DNA from: Sterolibacterium sp. | GTDB taxonomy: Bacteria > Pseudomonadota > Gammaproteobacteria > Burkholderiales > Rhodocyclaceae | DNA: 33,485 bases | NCBI GenBank assembly: GCA_019105045.1 | Contig: JAHRWT010000035.1 | Coordinates: 1 to 33,485 of the forward strand | Reading direction: 5' to 3' | Part shown: positions 10,426 to 21,965 of the stretch, one piece after another | How the letters are laid out: the number at the start of each line of letters is the position of its first letter | Position numbering within the stretch: the first letter of the stretch is position 1 | Program-made: the position numbers and the translations under genes | Notes under the pieces: generated by a model | The model's database searches: none | The model's input: the letters and a program-made list of their open reading frames with translations, nothing else | Told to the model about the DNA's origin: nothing

Positions 10426-11202
10426 TCAATCTTGATGAAGCATCCTGTCTCGATGCCGTCTTAAAAACTCAGTTTCCGGCCGGAAACGCTCAGGTAGTCT
10501 GATTTGCAAACCATCTACAGACCAGAAGACCTGGCGAAGAAAGTCATCACATGTTTTTTTGAGTTGTTCCGATAGCACGACACGATAGTCGTCCGTCAGG
10601 GAGAACAAGTAACTATCAAAAGCCTTATCATGGATGACGGAAAGACACAAACCATTGCCAGGGTGGAGCCGAATAGATGCGTCTTCGCTCCAGGCCACGA
10701 TGTGACTCGCTACAAGAAACCGCCTATCACTCACCCCGGACACGCAGCATTTTTCTCCATAGCTGCTCAAAACGGCTCGTCGGAAGAAACTTTGCTTTAT
10801 TCGTTGCCGGGCCGGGGCAATGCGTGTTTCACCTGTGAAATCTTGCTCGGCATCAAGTGCGTCAGTAGTCAGCGATTCTTGAACATCGTCATTGCCCGAT
10901 AGGGATATCCGTAAGGATGCGGATTGCTCGACCAGATCATCCCAGTTGGCATGAAATTCGTCCCAAATATCCCGATCTGCCTGCGAAGCATTGCCTAACC
11001 CCCTTCGCCCAGAGGACGTAATCGCAGGATCAAGACTCGCAAAATTCACCAACTTCATTGCGACTGCTGATGGCGTTCTCCCGATCAATCGAGCTAATTC
11101 GATGATCTCCGGATTGCGGCTATGCAACTTACCGAAAGGAAGCTGACAATAAAGGTGAAAACCCAGTTTCAATTGCTCGGGAGTCCAGCGACTACTGACC
11201 AT
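10426..11202 (-). CDS. HNH endonuclease-like protein (HNH_2-type fold), accessory gene
   Basis: This is a 258-residue protein if started at the ATG at 11200-11202 (MVSSRWTPEQL), which has GGAG ten bases upstream; an earlier ATG at 11238 would add 12 residues. The N-terminal section (FHLYCQLPFGKLHSRNPEII, then LARLIGRTPSAVAMKL) is a conserved module often seen in stand-alone HNH proteins. The C-terminal half carries an HNH-like core: CC at 152-153, SHIVAWSED (from 166), HPGNGLCL (from 180, with Asn183), then HDKAF (from 191). Similar proteins are annotated as putative restriction endonucleases, but no methylase or specificity partner is adjacent, and its target is unknown. A TACAAT at 11245-11250 could be its -10 box, though no good -35 is visible. 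It interrupts the mnmE-mnmG neighbourhood and looks horizontally acquired. Confidence 0.8.
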   Translation of the reverse strand: MVSSRWTPEQLKLGFHLYCQLPFGKLHSRNPEIIELARLIGRTPSAVAMKLVNFASLDPAITSSGRRGLGNASQADRDIWDEFHANWDDLVEQSASLRISLSGNDDVQESLTTDALDAEQDFTGETRIAPARQRIKQSFFRRAVLSSYGEKCCVSGVSDRRFLVASHIVAWSEDASIRLHPGNGLCLSVIHDKAFDSYLFSLTDDYRVVLSEQLKKTCDDFLRQVFWSVDGLQIRLPERFRPETEFLRRHRDRMLHQD

Positions 11203-11319
11203 GACCGTCCCACTCCGAAGCTGATCTTGCATGTCCATACGACGATTGTATCAGTGCGTGATAGTCATCGACGATCGGATGTCTCGGTTGCAGACGCTGC
11301 GTGCGCCGCAGGTATCGGA

Positions 11320-12711
11320 TCACTTGCCGATACAAAACTTTGAAAATATGGAACCCAGCAAGTCATCCGCAGTGAATCTGCCGGTAATTGCACTCAAGGC
11401 GTCTTGAGTATTGCGCAGTTCTTCGGCGCAGAATTCCAGAATATCGCCGGTCTGCTGGGCGGCGGCCAGGTGTTGATCGGCAGTGTGCAAGGCTTGCAGG
11501 TGACGTTCGCGAGCAAGTATCAGGTCTTCGCCATGATCCTGCCAGCCGGCGATGCGCAATAGTTCGTCGTGCAGCAATTCCATGCCTGTGCCGCTGCGGG
11601 CGGATAGCCAGAGTTGAGTACTCGCCTGCCCCGCTGCACTGGCAACACCGGCAGCGCCCGCATGTGGTTCAGAACCGGCCTGGCGTCGGGCAGAATCACC
11701 AGAAAGATCACATTTGTTGTGAATGAGGATGCGCTCTATCCCTGCCGGTAACTGCGCGGCAATGGCCTGGTCTGCAGCTGTAAAGCCGTGGCGGGCATCA
11801 AGCAATTGCAGAATCACATCGGCACGTTCGATTTCCTGCCAGCTGCGGGCAATGCCTAGCTGCTCTATGGTATCCCCCGTTTCACGCAGGCCGGCGGTGT
11901 CGATGATGTGCAGAGGGATGCCCTCGATCTGGATCATTTCGCGCACGGTATCACGCGTGGTACCGGCAATATCGGTCACGATGGCGCGCTCTTCGCCGGC
12001 CAGTCGATTGAGCAGGGAGGATTTGCCGACATTCGGCGGGCCGGCCAACACCACGTGCAGACCGTTGCGCAACAAGCTGCCCTGTCTGGCCCGAGCTTGC
12101 AAAGCAGCCAATTGATCGCGCAATTGTTGCAGCCGCTGGCTGACACGGGCTTCGCGCAGCAAACTGGCGGCATCGATTTCTTCTTCCGGAAAATCCAGCG
12201 TGGCTTCGATCAACATGCGGATTTCAATCAGTTGATCGACAATGGCTTCCACCTGCCTGGAAAATTCGCCACTCAATGAACGCACGGCCGAGCGCGCCGC
12301 TTGCACGCTGGAAGCATCGATCAGATCGGCCACGGCTTCGGCCTGAGCCAGATCCAGCTTGTCGTTGAGAAAGGCGCGGCGGGTGAATTCGCCCGGTTCG
12401 GCCAGCCGCGCACCCAGTTGCAAACAGCGCTGCAGCAACATTTGCATGACCACCGGGCCGCCATGGCCTTGCAGCTCAAGCACATCTTCGCCGGTAAAGG
12501 AATGCGGTGCCGGGAAATACAGCAATATGCCCTGGTCGATGGCCTGCGCCTGATCGTCGTTGAAATCAACCAGTGTGGCCACGCGCGGCCGGGGCAGCAG
12601 GCCGCACAGCTGCCGGGCAAAGTCAGCCAGCTGCTGGCCGGAAACACGTACCACGCCGATGCCGCCGCGCCCTGCGGCGGTGGCGATGGCGGCAATGGTG
12701 TCCTTATTCAC
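11320..12711 (-). CDS. mnmE: tRNA modification GTPase MnmE (TrmE)
   Basis: This 463-residue, potassium-dependent GTPase is the partner of MnmG in modifying wobble uridine-34. The N-terminal tetrahydrofolate-binding domain starts [20 protein letters not shown]. The inserted G domain has GPPNVGKS at 224-231 (G1), DTAG at 271-274 (G3) and NKCD at 332-335 (G4). The C-terminus ends FCIGK with the conserved catalytic cysteine 460. An Ala/Gly-rich stretch at about 340-365, just after G4, makes it slightly longer than E. coli MnmE (454). It follows yidC by 23 bases. Confidence 0.97.
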   Translation of the reverse strand: MNKDTIAAIATAAGRGGIGVVRVSGQQLADFARQLCGLLPRPRVATLVDFNDDQAQAIDQGILLYFPAPHSFTGEDVLELQGHGGPVVMQMLLQRCLQLGARLAEPGEFTRRAFLNDKLDLAQAEAVADLIDASSVQAARSAVRSLSGEFSRQVEAIVDQLIEIRMLIEATLDFPEEEIDAASLLREARVSQRLQQLRDQLAALQARARQGSLLRNGLHVVLAGPPNVGKSSLLNRLAGEERAIVTDIAGTTRDTVREMIQIEGIPLHIIDTAGLRETGDTIEQLGIARSWQEIERADVILQLLDARHGFTAADQAIAAQLPAGIERILIHNKCDLSGDSARRQAGSEPHAGAAGVASAAGQASTQLWLSARSGTGMELLHDELLRIAGWQDHGEDLILARERHLQALHTADQHLAAAQQTGDILEFCAEELRNTQDALSAITGRFTADDLLGSIFSKFCIGK

Positions 12712-12734
12712 CGGCGGCCCGCATTTTTTGTCTT

Positions 12735-14432
12735 TCAGGCAGGTTTCTTGTCGCCTTCAATCATCCGGTTGATCTGCCATTGCTGGGCAATCGACAATAC
12801 GTTGTTGACGATCCAGTACAACACCAGGCCGGAAGGGAAAAACAGGAACATGCCGGTGAAGGCGATCGGCATGAACATGATCACCTTGGCCTGAATGGGA
12901 TCGGGCGGCGGCGGATTGAGTCGAGTCTGCAACAGCATGGTGACCCCCATGATGATGGGCAGGATGAAGTAGGGATCCTTGGCCGACAAATCCTGGATAT
13001 AACCGACAAACGGCGCATAACGCATTTCCACTGAACCCAGCAGCACCCAGTAAAGTGCGATGAACACAGGAATCTGGATCAGGATGGGCAGGCAGCCACT
13101 CAGCGGATTGATTTTTTCACGCTTGTACAAATCCATCATTTCCTGGTTCAGTCGCGCCCGGTCATCGCCATAGGTTTCCTTGAGCCGGGTCAGCATGGGA
13201 GCGACTTTTTTCATTTTCGCCATCGACTTGTAACTGGTGGCCGACAGCGGATAGAAAACCAGCTTGATCAGCACCGTCAGAATGATGATGGCCCAGCCCC
13301 AGTTGCCCACCAGCTTGTGGCACAGCGCCAGCACCCAGAACAGGGGCGCGGCGATCACCGTCAGCCAGCCGTAATCAACCACCAGATCCAGACCTTTGGC
13401 GATTTTCGCCAGCTTGACCTGCTCTTGCGGCCCGGCATAGAACGGCACGGTCAGCTGGCCGGTGCTGCCCGGCGCAATCTCTGCCAAAGGCATCTTCAGA
13501 CCGGCGCGGTAGAGATCGTTATCCAGTTTTTCCAGATAAAACTCGCGCGGGACGTTCGCTTGCGGCAGCCAGGCCGAGACAAAATAATGCTGCACCATGG
13601 CAATCCAGCCATTGTCTGCCTGCTGCATATATTTGGCCTTGCCTTTGGCAATATCCTCGAAACTGACTTTCTGATATTTCTCTTCTTCCGTATAAACCGC
13701 CGGGCCGGTAAAGACACTGACACCAAAAGCGCCCACAGCACTGGCATCCTCCGGCTGACCATCGCGCAAGGTGTGGAAATAAGCCGTCGGTTTCAGCGGC
13801 TGCCCGCTACCATTTTCAATTTCGTAAGTAATATCAATGAGATAACTGTTTCTATGAAAGGTATAGAGCTTGCTTGTACGGATGCCATCAACTTCCGGCG
13901 CCAGCAAGCGAACCACCAGTGCATCCTGGCCGTTTTCCAGCTCGAAGCGGCCAGGGGCAAATTCATAAACCGTCTTGTGACTGGGCAGACCGGCCACATC
14001 GGCGGCAATCAAACCGCTTTGTGCCTGATAAATATGGGCTTCGCCATCATCCAGCAGAACGAAACGCTTGTTTCGGTCATTGGTTGCATGATGTCCGGGC
14101 AATTCCAGCCGAACCAAATCGCCCCCTTGGGCGGAGATTTCAGCCAGGAAAAGATCGGTTTTGATGGTCTGCCGGGCAAACTGTGTCCGCGAGACGTCCT
14201 TTGCAGCGGCAGCGGTGTCGGGAACTGTCGCCGCAGTATCCCCGGACGTCGCTGCAGTCGTTGCCGTGCTGGCGGGTGTCGGCACGGCATCGGCCGCTGA
14301 TGTGACTGAGCGGGCAGCCACTGCCGAAGGCGCGGAAGCCGCCACAGGATGTTCCTGTTTTTGCCAGGCTTCCCAGAGCATGATCAGGGAAAACGAAAAG
14401 ACCAGCAGGAGTATCAGACGTTGGGTATCCAT
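12735..14432 (-). CDS. yidC: Membrane protein insertase YidC
   Basis: This 565-residue inner-membrane protein inserts and folds membrane proteins alone or with SecYEG; ATP synthase subunit c is a classical client. An N-terminal membrane helix (about 5-21) is followed by an Ala/Thr/Ser-rich linker (about 31-78), the large periplasmic P1 domain, and a C-terminal five-helix insertase core. That core includes [20 protein letters not shown], the cytoplasmic coiled region ending [20 protein letters not shown], and the last helices ending in ALYWVLLGS and [13 protein letters not shown] segments. It fits the gram-negative type. It lies between yidD and mnmE. Confidence 0.97.
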   Translation of the reverse strand: MDTQRLILLLVFSFSLIMLWEAWQKQEHPVAASAPSAVAARSVTSAADAVPTPASTATTAATSGDTAATVPDTAAAAKDVSRTQFARQTIKTDLFLAEISAQGGDLVRLELPGHHATNDRNKRFVLLDDGEAHIYQAQSGLIAADVAGLPSHKTVYEFAPGRFELENGQDALVVRLLAPEVDGIRTSKLYTFHRNSYLIDITYEIENGSGQPLKPTAYFHTLRDGQPEDASAVGAFGVSVFTGPAVYTEEEKYQKVSFEDIAKGKAKYMQQADNGWIAMVQHYFVSAWLPQANVPREFYLEKLDNDLYRAGLKMPLAEIAPGSTGQLTVPFYAGPQEQVKLAKIAKGLDLVVDYGWLTVIAAPLFWVLALCHKLVGNWGWAIIILTVLIKLVFYPLSATSYKSMAKMKKVAPMLTRLKETYGDDRARLNQEMMDLYKREKINPLSGCLPILIQIPVFIALYWVLLGSVEMRYAPFVGYIQDLSAKDPYFILPIIMGVTMLLQTRLNPPPPDPIQAKVIMFMPIAFTGMFLFFPSGLVLYWIVNNVLSIAQQWQINRMIEGDKKPA

Positions 14433-14449
14433 CGAGAACTATCTTTCAG

Positions 14450-14671
14450 CTAGGGAACCGGATCAAAACCACCCGGATGCCAAGGGTGACAACGACACAC
14501 GCGACGCAGGGCCAGCGTTGTGCCACGCAGGGCGCCATGACGCTGCAAGGCCTCTTCGGCGTATTCGGAACAGCTTGGATAAAAACGGCAGTTGCGACCG
14601 AGAAACGGACTGATGCAGTACCGGTAGCAACGGACCAGACCGAGCAATGGATAAGTCATCAGTGTCATCAT
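14450..14671 (-). CDS. yidD: Membrane protein insertion efficiency factor YidD
   Basis: This short protein of about 73 residues has the family signature [20 protein letters not shown], followed by [14 protein letters not shown] and the C-terminal [15 protein letters not shown]. YidD is a peripheral inner-membrane protein thought to help YidC-dependent insertion. Several in-frame ATGs (14683, 14671, 14668, 14659) could start it and none has a strong ribosome binding site; rnpA stops only 16-17 bases upstream of the chosen one, so coupling with rnpA is likely. The conserved rnpA-yidD-yidC order supports the call. Confidence 0.93.
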   Translation of the reverse strand: MMTLMTYPLLGLVRCYRYCISPFLGRNCRFYPSCSEYAEEALQRHGALRGTTLALRRVCRCHPWHPGGFDPVP

Positions 14672-14687
14672 CGGCCCAGGCATCGGA

Positions 14688-15146
14688 TCAGGTTTCCATC
14701 TGTTGAGGATGCTGCTGACCTTGCCGGTACGGCTGGCTTCGCGGCTGCCGTTGCGCCAGACCGGCCAGTCGCTGCAGCAGGCGGTCAATATCGGTGCGCC
14801 AAACCTGTCGCATCGCGGCTGATCGGCTGTCCTTGAGCGGCACGGACAGGCGCAAGACCAGATCATAGGCCGGCAGATGTGCATGACTCTGACGAAAGGC
14901 CTCGCGCGCAAGGCGTTTCAGAAGATTGCGCTGCACTGCACGACGGGCCAGTTTCTTGGCAACCACCAAACCCAGACGCGCACCTGCATCGACTGCCGCT
15001 GGCCGGTCTGCCAGATAATGCAGGTTGAAGAATTCTCCGCGCAAGACCTGCCGTGCAGAAAACACCTGTGAAAATTCAGTGGCAATACGCAATCTGCGTT
15101 TGTCGGAAAAGCGGACATCCGGTTTATCCGGATTTTGGGCCTGCAC
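14688..15146 (-). CDS. rnpA: RNase P protein component
   Basis: This basic protein binds RNase P RNA and helps mature the 5' ends of tRNAs. The signature [20 protein letters not shown] in the middle is the RNR motif region. I chose the GTG at 15144-15146 because GGAG lies five bases upstream; another GTG at 15179 would give 163 residues and has a poorer ribosome binding site. Even the shorter form (152 residues) is longer than E. coli RnpA (119), with extra N-terminal residues before [18 protein letters not shown] and a Gln/Arg-rich C-terminal tail. It follows rpmH by about 140 bases. Confidence 0.93.
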   Translation of the reverse strand: MQAQNPDKPDVRFSDKRRLRIATEFSQVFSARQVLRGEFFNLHYLADRPAAVDAGARLGLVVAKKLARRAVQRNLLKRLAREAFRQSHAHLPAYDLVLRLSVPLKDSRSAAMRQVWRTDIDRLLQRLAGLAQRQPRSQPYRQGQQHPQQMET

Positions 15147-15283
15147 ACCCGCTCCGCCAACCTTGCTGGACCGATTCACCTGTATCGATCACACGGTTTG
15201 TTGCATCTGAGACAGGATAAAGACAAGCAAAACAAGGGACAAGGACCGGACAAAACCGTCTTGCACCAATGCCATTACTTGCT

Positions 15284-15418
15284 TCAGGCAGCCAACCGGC
15301 TACGACCCTTGGCACGACGTGCGCGGATCACGGCACGACCGCCCCGTGTACGCATACGGACAAGAAAACCATGGGTGCGCTTGCGACGCACAACCGAAGG
15401 TTGATAAGTACGTTTCAT
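15284..15418 (-). CDS. rpmH: 50S ribosomal protein L34
   Basis: This is a 44-residue, highly basic protein starting [20 protein letters not shown], with the conserved [19 protein letters not shown] tail. It is a universal bacterial large-subunit protein and the usual neighbour of dnaA. The ATG at 15416-15418 has a GGAGGAA ribosome binding site seven bases upstream. A strong promoter lies just beyond it. A longer in-frame extension into the rpmH-dnaA gap is not real. Confidence 0.97.
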   Translation of the reverse strand: MKRTYQPSVVRRKRTHGFLVRMRTRGGRAVIRARRAKGRSRLAA

Positions 15419-15448
15419 GACTCTATTCCTCCAGAAAAAGAACCCTAA

Positions 15449-15477
15449 ATTACATCTTTTTGACGCGATTTTGTCAA
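15449..15477 (-). promoter_or_regulatory. Sigma70-like promoter of rpmH-rnpA-yidD-yidC
   Basis: On the minus strand, a consensus TTGACA (15472-15477) is 17 bases from TGTAAT (15449-15454, five of six to TATAAT). Transcription would start near 15442, about 24 bases before the rpmH ATG. A DnaA box lies 21 bases further upstream. Confidence 0.85.
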
Positions 15478-15498
15478 GTGCTATTTTTACCTGCCGGC

Positions 15499-15507
15499 TG
15501 TGGATAA
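15499..15507 (-). promoter_or_regulatory. DnaA box in the rpmH-dnaA intergenic region
   Basis: The sequence reads TTATCCACA on the minus strand, a perfect match to the high-affinity DnaA box. It lies between the divergent rpmH and dnaA genes, where it could mediate DnaA autoregulation and/or form part of a bipartite origin. I see no strong promoter for dnaA; a TAAAAT at 15525-15530 is a possible -10 box without a good -35. Confidence 0.8.
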
Positions 15508-15646
15508 CTATTCTGAAAACAGCGTAAAATCCCCAGCTTGAGGAGAACGTGCCACCGCCATTCCGGTCTTGCACGACTGACCATAAAAACACGGTGATCA
15601 CCATGATGGTCACTTTCACAGATACGAGCAGATTCCCTTGGTATCA

Positions 15647-17110
15647 ATGAACGAATTCTGGACGACGTGTCTGGGTCAGTTCGAAAAAGAACTGCCTGCA
15701 CAACAGTACAACACCTGGATCCGCAACTTGCGTCTTGAAGGCAACACTGCCGCTCTTGATGATGCAAACGATGCGCCTGCCGAACTGCAACTGATTGCAC
15801 CCAACCGTTTCGTCCTGCAATGGGTGCGTGATCGCTATCTTGACCAGATCCAGGCACTTGGCCGCGATTACTTTCAGAAGCCCGTCAATATCAATCTGAG
15901 TGTGGCCAGGACAGATACCGCACCGACCGGCCTTGCCGCCGGCAAAGGTCGGCGAATCTCCGATGCACAGCCAACCAGTGGCTCGCTGGCTTCACTGGCC
16001 TCGCTGACAGCTTCTGTTGTGGCCCACAATGAATCATCCGGTGTCATTCGCACCCTGGACAATCCTCACAGCGAAAACAGCGCTTACGAAAAATCCCGCC
16101 TCAATCCGGATTTCACTTTCGACAATCTGGTGACTGGCCGCGCCAACGACCTGGCCCGCGCCGCAGCCCAGCAGGTGGCCCTGAATCCGGGGATTTCCTA
16201 CAATCCGCTGTTCATCTATGGCGGTGTCGGTCTGGGCAAGACCCATTTGGTGCATGCCCTGGGCAATGAAGTCTGGAAACACAATCCCGACATGGTCATC
16301 CGCTACGTACATGCCGAAGACTACTTCGCCGATGTGGTGCGCGCCTACCAGCAAAAATCCTTCGATGTCTTCAAACGCTACTATCGTTCGCTGGATCTGC
16401 TGCTGATCGATGACATCCAGTTCTTCAACAACAAGAACCGCACCCAGGAAGAATTCTTCTACGCCTTCAATGCCCTGGTCGAGGCCAAGAAACAGATCGT
16501 CATCACCTGTGATACCTATCCCAAGGACATCGCCGGCTTGGAAGAACGCCTGGTTTCTCGTTTCGACTGGGGTTTGACCGTACAGATCGAGCCGCCCGAA
16601 CCAGAAATGCGGGTAGCCATCCTGAAGAAAAAAGCCGAAGCCGCCAGGATTGACCTGGGCGATGACGTGGCCTTTCTGATCGCCAAAAACCTGCGCTCCA
16701 ATGTACGCGAACTGGAAGGCGCGCTCAACCGGGTGCTGGCCTATGTCAATTTCAATGGCAAACAGGTCAATCTGGATGTCGCCAAGGAAGCCCTGAAGGA
16801 TATTTTCGGCGCCACCAACCGCCAATTGACACTGGAATTGATCCAAAAAACCGTCGCCGATTACTACAAGCTCAAAGTCACTGAGATGTACTCAAAGAAA
16901 CGCAGCCGCGCCATCGCCCGGCCGCGACAGATCGCCATGTGGCTGGCCCGTGAACTGACCCACCATAGCCTGCCCGAAATCGGCGAGGCTTTTGGCGGCC
17001 GCGACCATACCACCGTACTTCACGCCTATCGCACCATCAATGACTTGCGCAGCAAGGAAAGCCAGCTGGGCAATGACATCCACATCCTGCTGCAAACCCT
17101 GAAAGGTTGA
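15647..17110 (+). CDS. dnaA: Chromosomal replication initiator DnaA
   Basis: This 487-residue AAA+ protein binds DnaA boxes and melts oriC. Domain I starts MNEFWTTCLGQFEKELPAQQ. A variable Ser/Ala-rich linker (domain II) covers about residues 90-150. Domain III has Walker A GGVGLGKTH at 192-200 and Walker B LLLIDDIQ at 251-258. Domain IV ends with the DNA-binding signature GRDHTTVLHAYRTI at 451-464. I chose the ATG at 15647; a TTG three codons earlier is possible but the family start favours ATG. It is the first plus-strand gene, 228 bases from rpmH. Confidence 0.98.
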   Translation: MNEFWTTCLGQFEKELPAQQYNTWIRNLRLEGNTAALDDANDAPAELQLIAPNRFVLQWVRDRYLDQIQALGRDYFQKPVNINLSVARTDTAPTGLAAGKGRRISDAQPTSGSLASLASLTASVVAHNESSGVIRTLDNPHSENSAYEKSRLNPDFTFDNLVTGRANDLARAAAQQVALNPGISYNPLFIYGGVGLGKTHLVHALGNEVWKHNPDMVIRYVHAEDYFADVVRAYQQKSFDVFKRYYRSLDLLLIDDIQFFNNKNRTQEEFFYAFNALVEAKKQIVITCDTYPKDIAGLEERLVSRFDWGLTVQIEPPEPEMRVAILKKKAEAARIDLGDDVAFLIAKNLRSNVRELEGALNRVLAYVNFNGKQVNLDVAKEALKDIFGATNRQLTLELIQKTVADYYKLKVTEMYSKKRSRAIARPRQIAMWLARELTHHSLPEIGEAFGGRDHTTVLHAYRTINDLRSKESQLGNDIHILLQTLKG

Positions 17111-17142
17111 GGGGATAAGTTCTGTACAACGTTTGCAAGAAT

Positions 17143-17151
17143 TGTGAATAA
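17143..17151 (-). promoter_or_regulatory. DnaA box (TTATTCACA)
   Basis: A perfect match to the TTATNCACA form of the DnaA box, read on the minus strand, 33 bases after the dnaA stop codon. Confidence 0.75.
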
Positions 17152-17178
17152 GTCGCCAAAAACCCCCCAGCCAAAAAT

Positions 17179-17197
17179 TCATCCACATTCATCCACA
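17179..17197 (+). promoter_or_regulatory. Tandem near-consensus DnaA boxes
   Basis: Two copies of TCATCCACA, each one mismatch from TTATCCACA, lie in direct orientation with start-to-start spacing of 10 bases. This helical phasing suggests cooperative DnaA binding. Confidence 0.6.
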
Positions 17198-17276
17198 GCT
17201 TTCCCGGCGCTTTATCCAGTGCCTTATTAAAAGCGCAATACATTGATAAACAAATGATTTTCATGGTTACCCACAG

Positions 17277-17285
17277 TTACGGGCG
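17277..17285 (+). promoter_or_regulatory. Near-consensus DnaA box by dnaN
   Basis: TTACCCACA differs from TTATCCACA at one position. It flanks the AT-rich segment on the dnaN side. Confidence 0.5.
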
Positions 17286-17316
17286 CAGCATAAACATATA
17301 AGGAGGTTTACATATA

Positions 17317-20918
<3,602 letters not shown>

Positions 20919-21065
20919 CCCATCATCCAGCATGGCCTGCTGAACATTCATGGGGACGATCCTGCGCTGCCGCAGGAAACAGACAGGCAATCGTAATGCT
21001 CATGGGGGCATGGACGCAGTTGCGTTTTTCATGCTCTCAAGTATCCGGGGAATGAGTTTTTGATC
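20919..21065. other. gyrB-cysD intergenic region
   Basis: A 147-base gap. It holds a perfect 7-base stem with 4-base loop (TCCTGCG/CGCAGGA, 20960-20977), which could form a hairpin after gyrB, but no T-run follows, so intrinsic termination is doubtful. I could not identify a convincing cysD promoter; TTGCGT followed at 16 bases by TATCCG near 21030-21060 is weak. Confidence 0.4.
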
Positions 21066-21965
21066 ATGAGTCTGACCCACTTGCAACGCCTCGAAGCTGA
21101 GAGCATCCACATTCTGCGCGAAGTCGTCGCCGAGACCGAAAACCCGGTGATGCTCTACTCCATCGGCAAGGACAGCGCCGTCATGCTGCATCTGGCGACC
21201 AAGGCGTTTTATCCGGCCAAGCCACCCTTTCCGTTGCTGCATGTCGATACCACCTGGAAATTCCGCGAAATGTACGCTTTTCGCGACCAGATGGTGGCTA
21301 AGCTGGGTATGGAGCTGCTGGTGCATATCAATCCCGAAGGGCTGGCGAAAAACATCAATCCCTTCACCCACGGCTCGGCCATCCACACCGACATCATGAA
21401 AACCGAGGGCCTCAAGCAGGCTCTCGACAAATACGGTTTTGATGCGGCTTTTGGCGGCGCCCGGCGCGACGAAGAAAAATCCCGCGCCAAGGAGCGCATC
21501 TTTTCCTTCCGTACGGCTCAGCATCGCTGGGACCCGAAGAACCAGCGGCCGGAATTATGGAATCTCTACAACGCGCGCAAGCACAAGGGTGAAAGCATCC
21601 GCGTCTTTCCGCTGTCGAACTGGACCGAGCTCGACATCTGGCAATACATCTACTTGCAGAACATTCCCATCGTGCCGCTCTACTACGCCGCCATGCGCCC
21701 CGTGGTCGAGCGCGACGGCACGCTGATTCTGGTCGATGATGAACGTATGCCGCTGCACCCGGGCGAAACGCCGATGATGAAATCGGTACGCTTTCGCACC
21801 CTGGGCTGCTATCCGCTCACCGGCGCGGTCGAATCGACGGCGGATACGCTGCCGGCCATCATCCAGGAAATGCTGCTCACCCGCACGTCTGAACGTCAAG
21901 GCCGGGTGATCGACCACGATGCTGCCGCATCCATGGAAAAGAAAAAGCAGGAAGGGTATTTCTGA
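21066..21965 (+). CDS. cysD: Sulfate adenylyltransferase subunit 2
   Basis: This 299-residue small subunit of ATP sulfurylase makes adenosine 5'-phosphosulfate from sulfate and ATP, with GTP hydrolysis by CysN. The pyrophosphatase-type loop SIGKDS is at residues 32-37. The conserved [20 protein letters not shown] and, near the C-terminus, [20 protein letters not shown] are all typical. I chose the ATG at 21066 ([16 protein letters not shown]); a TTG two codons earlier is unlikely. Its stop overlaps the cysNC start by one base. Confidence 0.97.
   Translation: MSLTHLQRLEAESIHILREVVAETENPVMLYSIGKDSAVMLHLATKAFYPAKPPFPLLHVDTTWKFREMYAFRDQMVAKLGMELLVHINPEGLAKNINPFTHGSAIHTDIMKTEGLKQALDKYGFDAAFGGARRDEEKSRAKERIFSFRTAQHRWDPKNQRPELWNLYNARKHKGESIRVFPLSNWTELDIWQYIYLQNIPIVPLYYAAMRPVVERDGTLILVDDERMPLHPGETPMMKSVRFRTLGCYPLTGAVESTADTLPAIIQEMLLTRTSERQGRVIDHDAAASMEKKKQEGYF

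Larger units (their letters stand above)
17111..17316. other. Putative chromosomal replication origin (oriC), dnaA-dnaN intergenic region
   Basis: This 206-base gap holds a TTATNCACA-type DnaA box at 17143-17151 (minus strand), two near-match boxes TCATCCACA at 17179-17187 and 17189-17197 spaced by 10 bases (one helical turn), a weaker TTATCCAGT at 17212-17220, and TTACCCACA (one mismatch) at 17277-17285. Between the last two is an AT-rich stretch; the line 17221-17280 has 20 G/C in 60 bases, suitable for unwinding. Transcription diverges around the dnaA locus. The assignment is inference from box clustering, position and gene order. Confidence 0.75.

Noticed and set aside
10826-10842. parS-like sequence GTTTCACCTGTGAAATC inside the HNH-type gene
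   Set aside because: The palindrome centre is disrupted by an extra base and the right arm does not match; it is coding sequence, not a parS site.
20960-20977. 7-base stem after gyrB considered as an intrinsic terminator
   Set aside because: No T-run follows the stem, so it is only noted as a possible hairpin.
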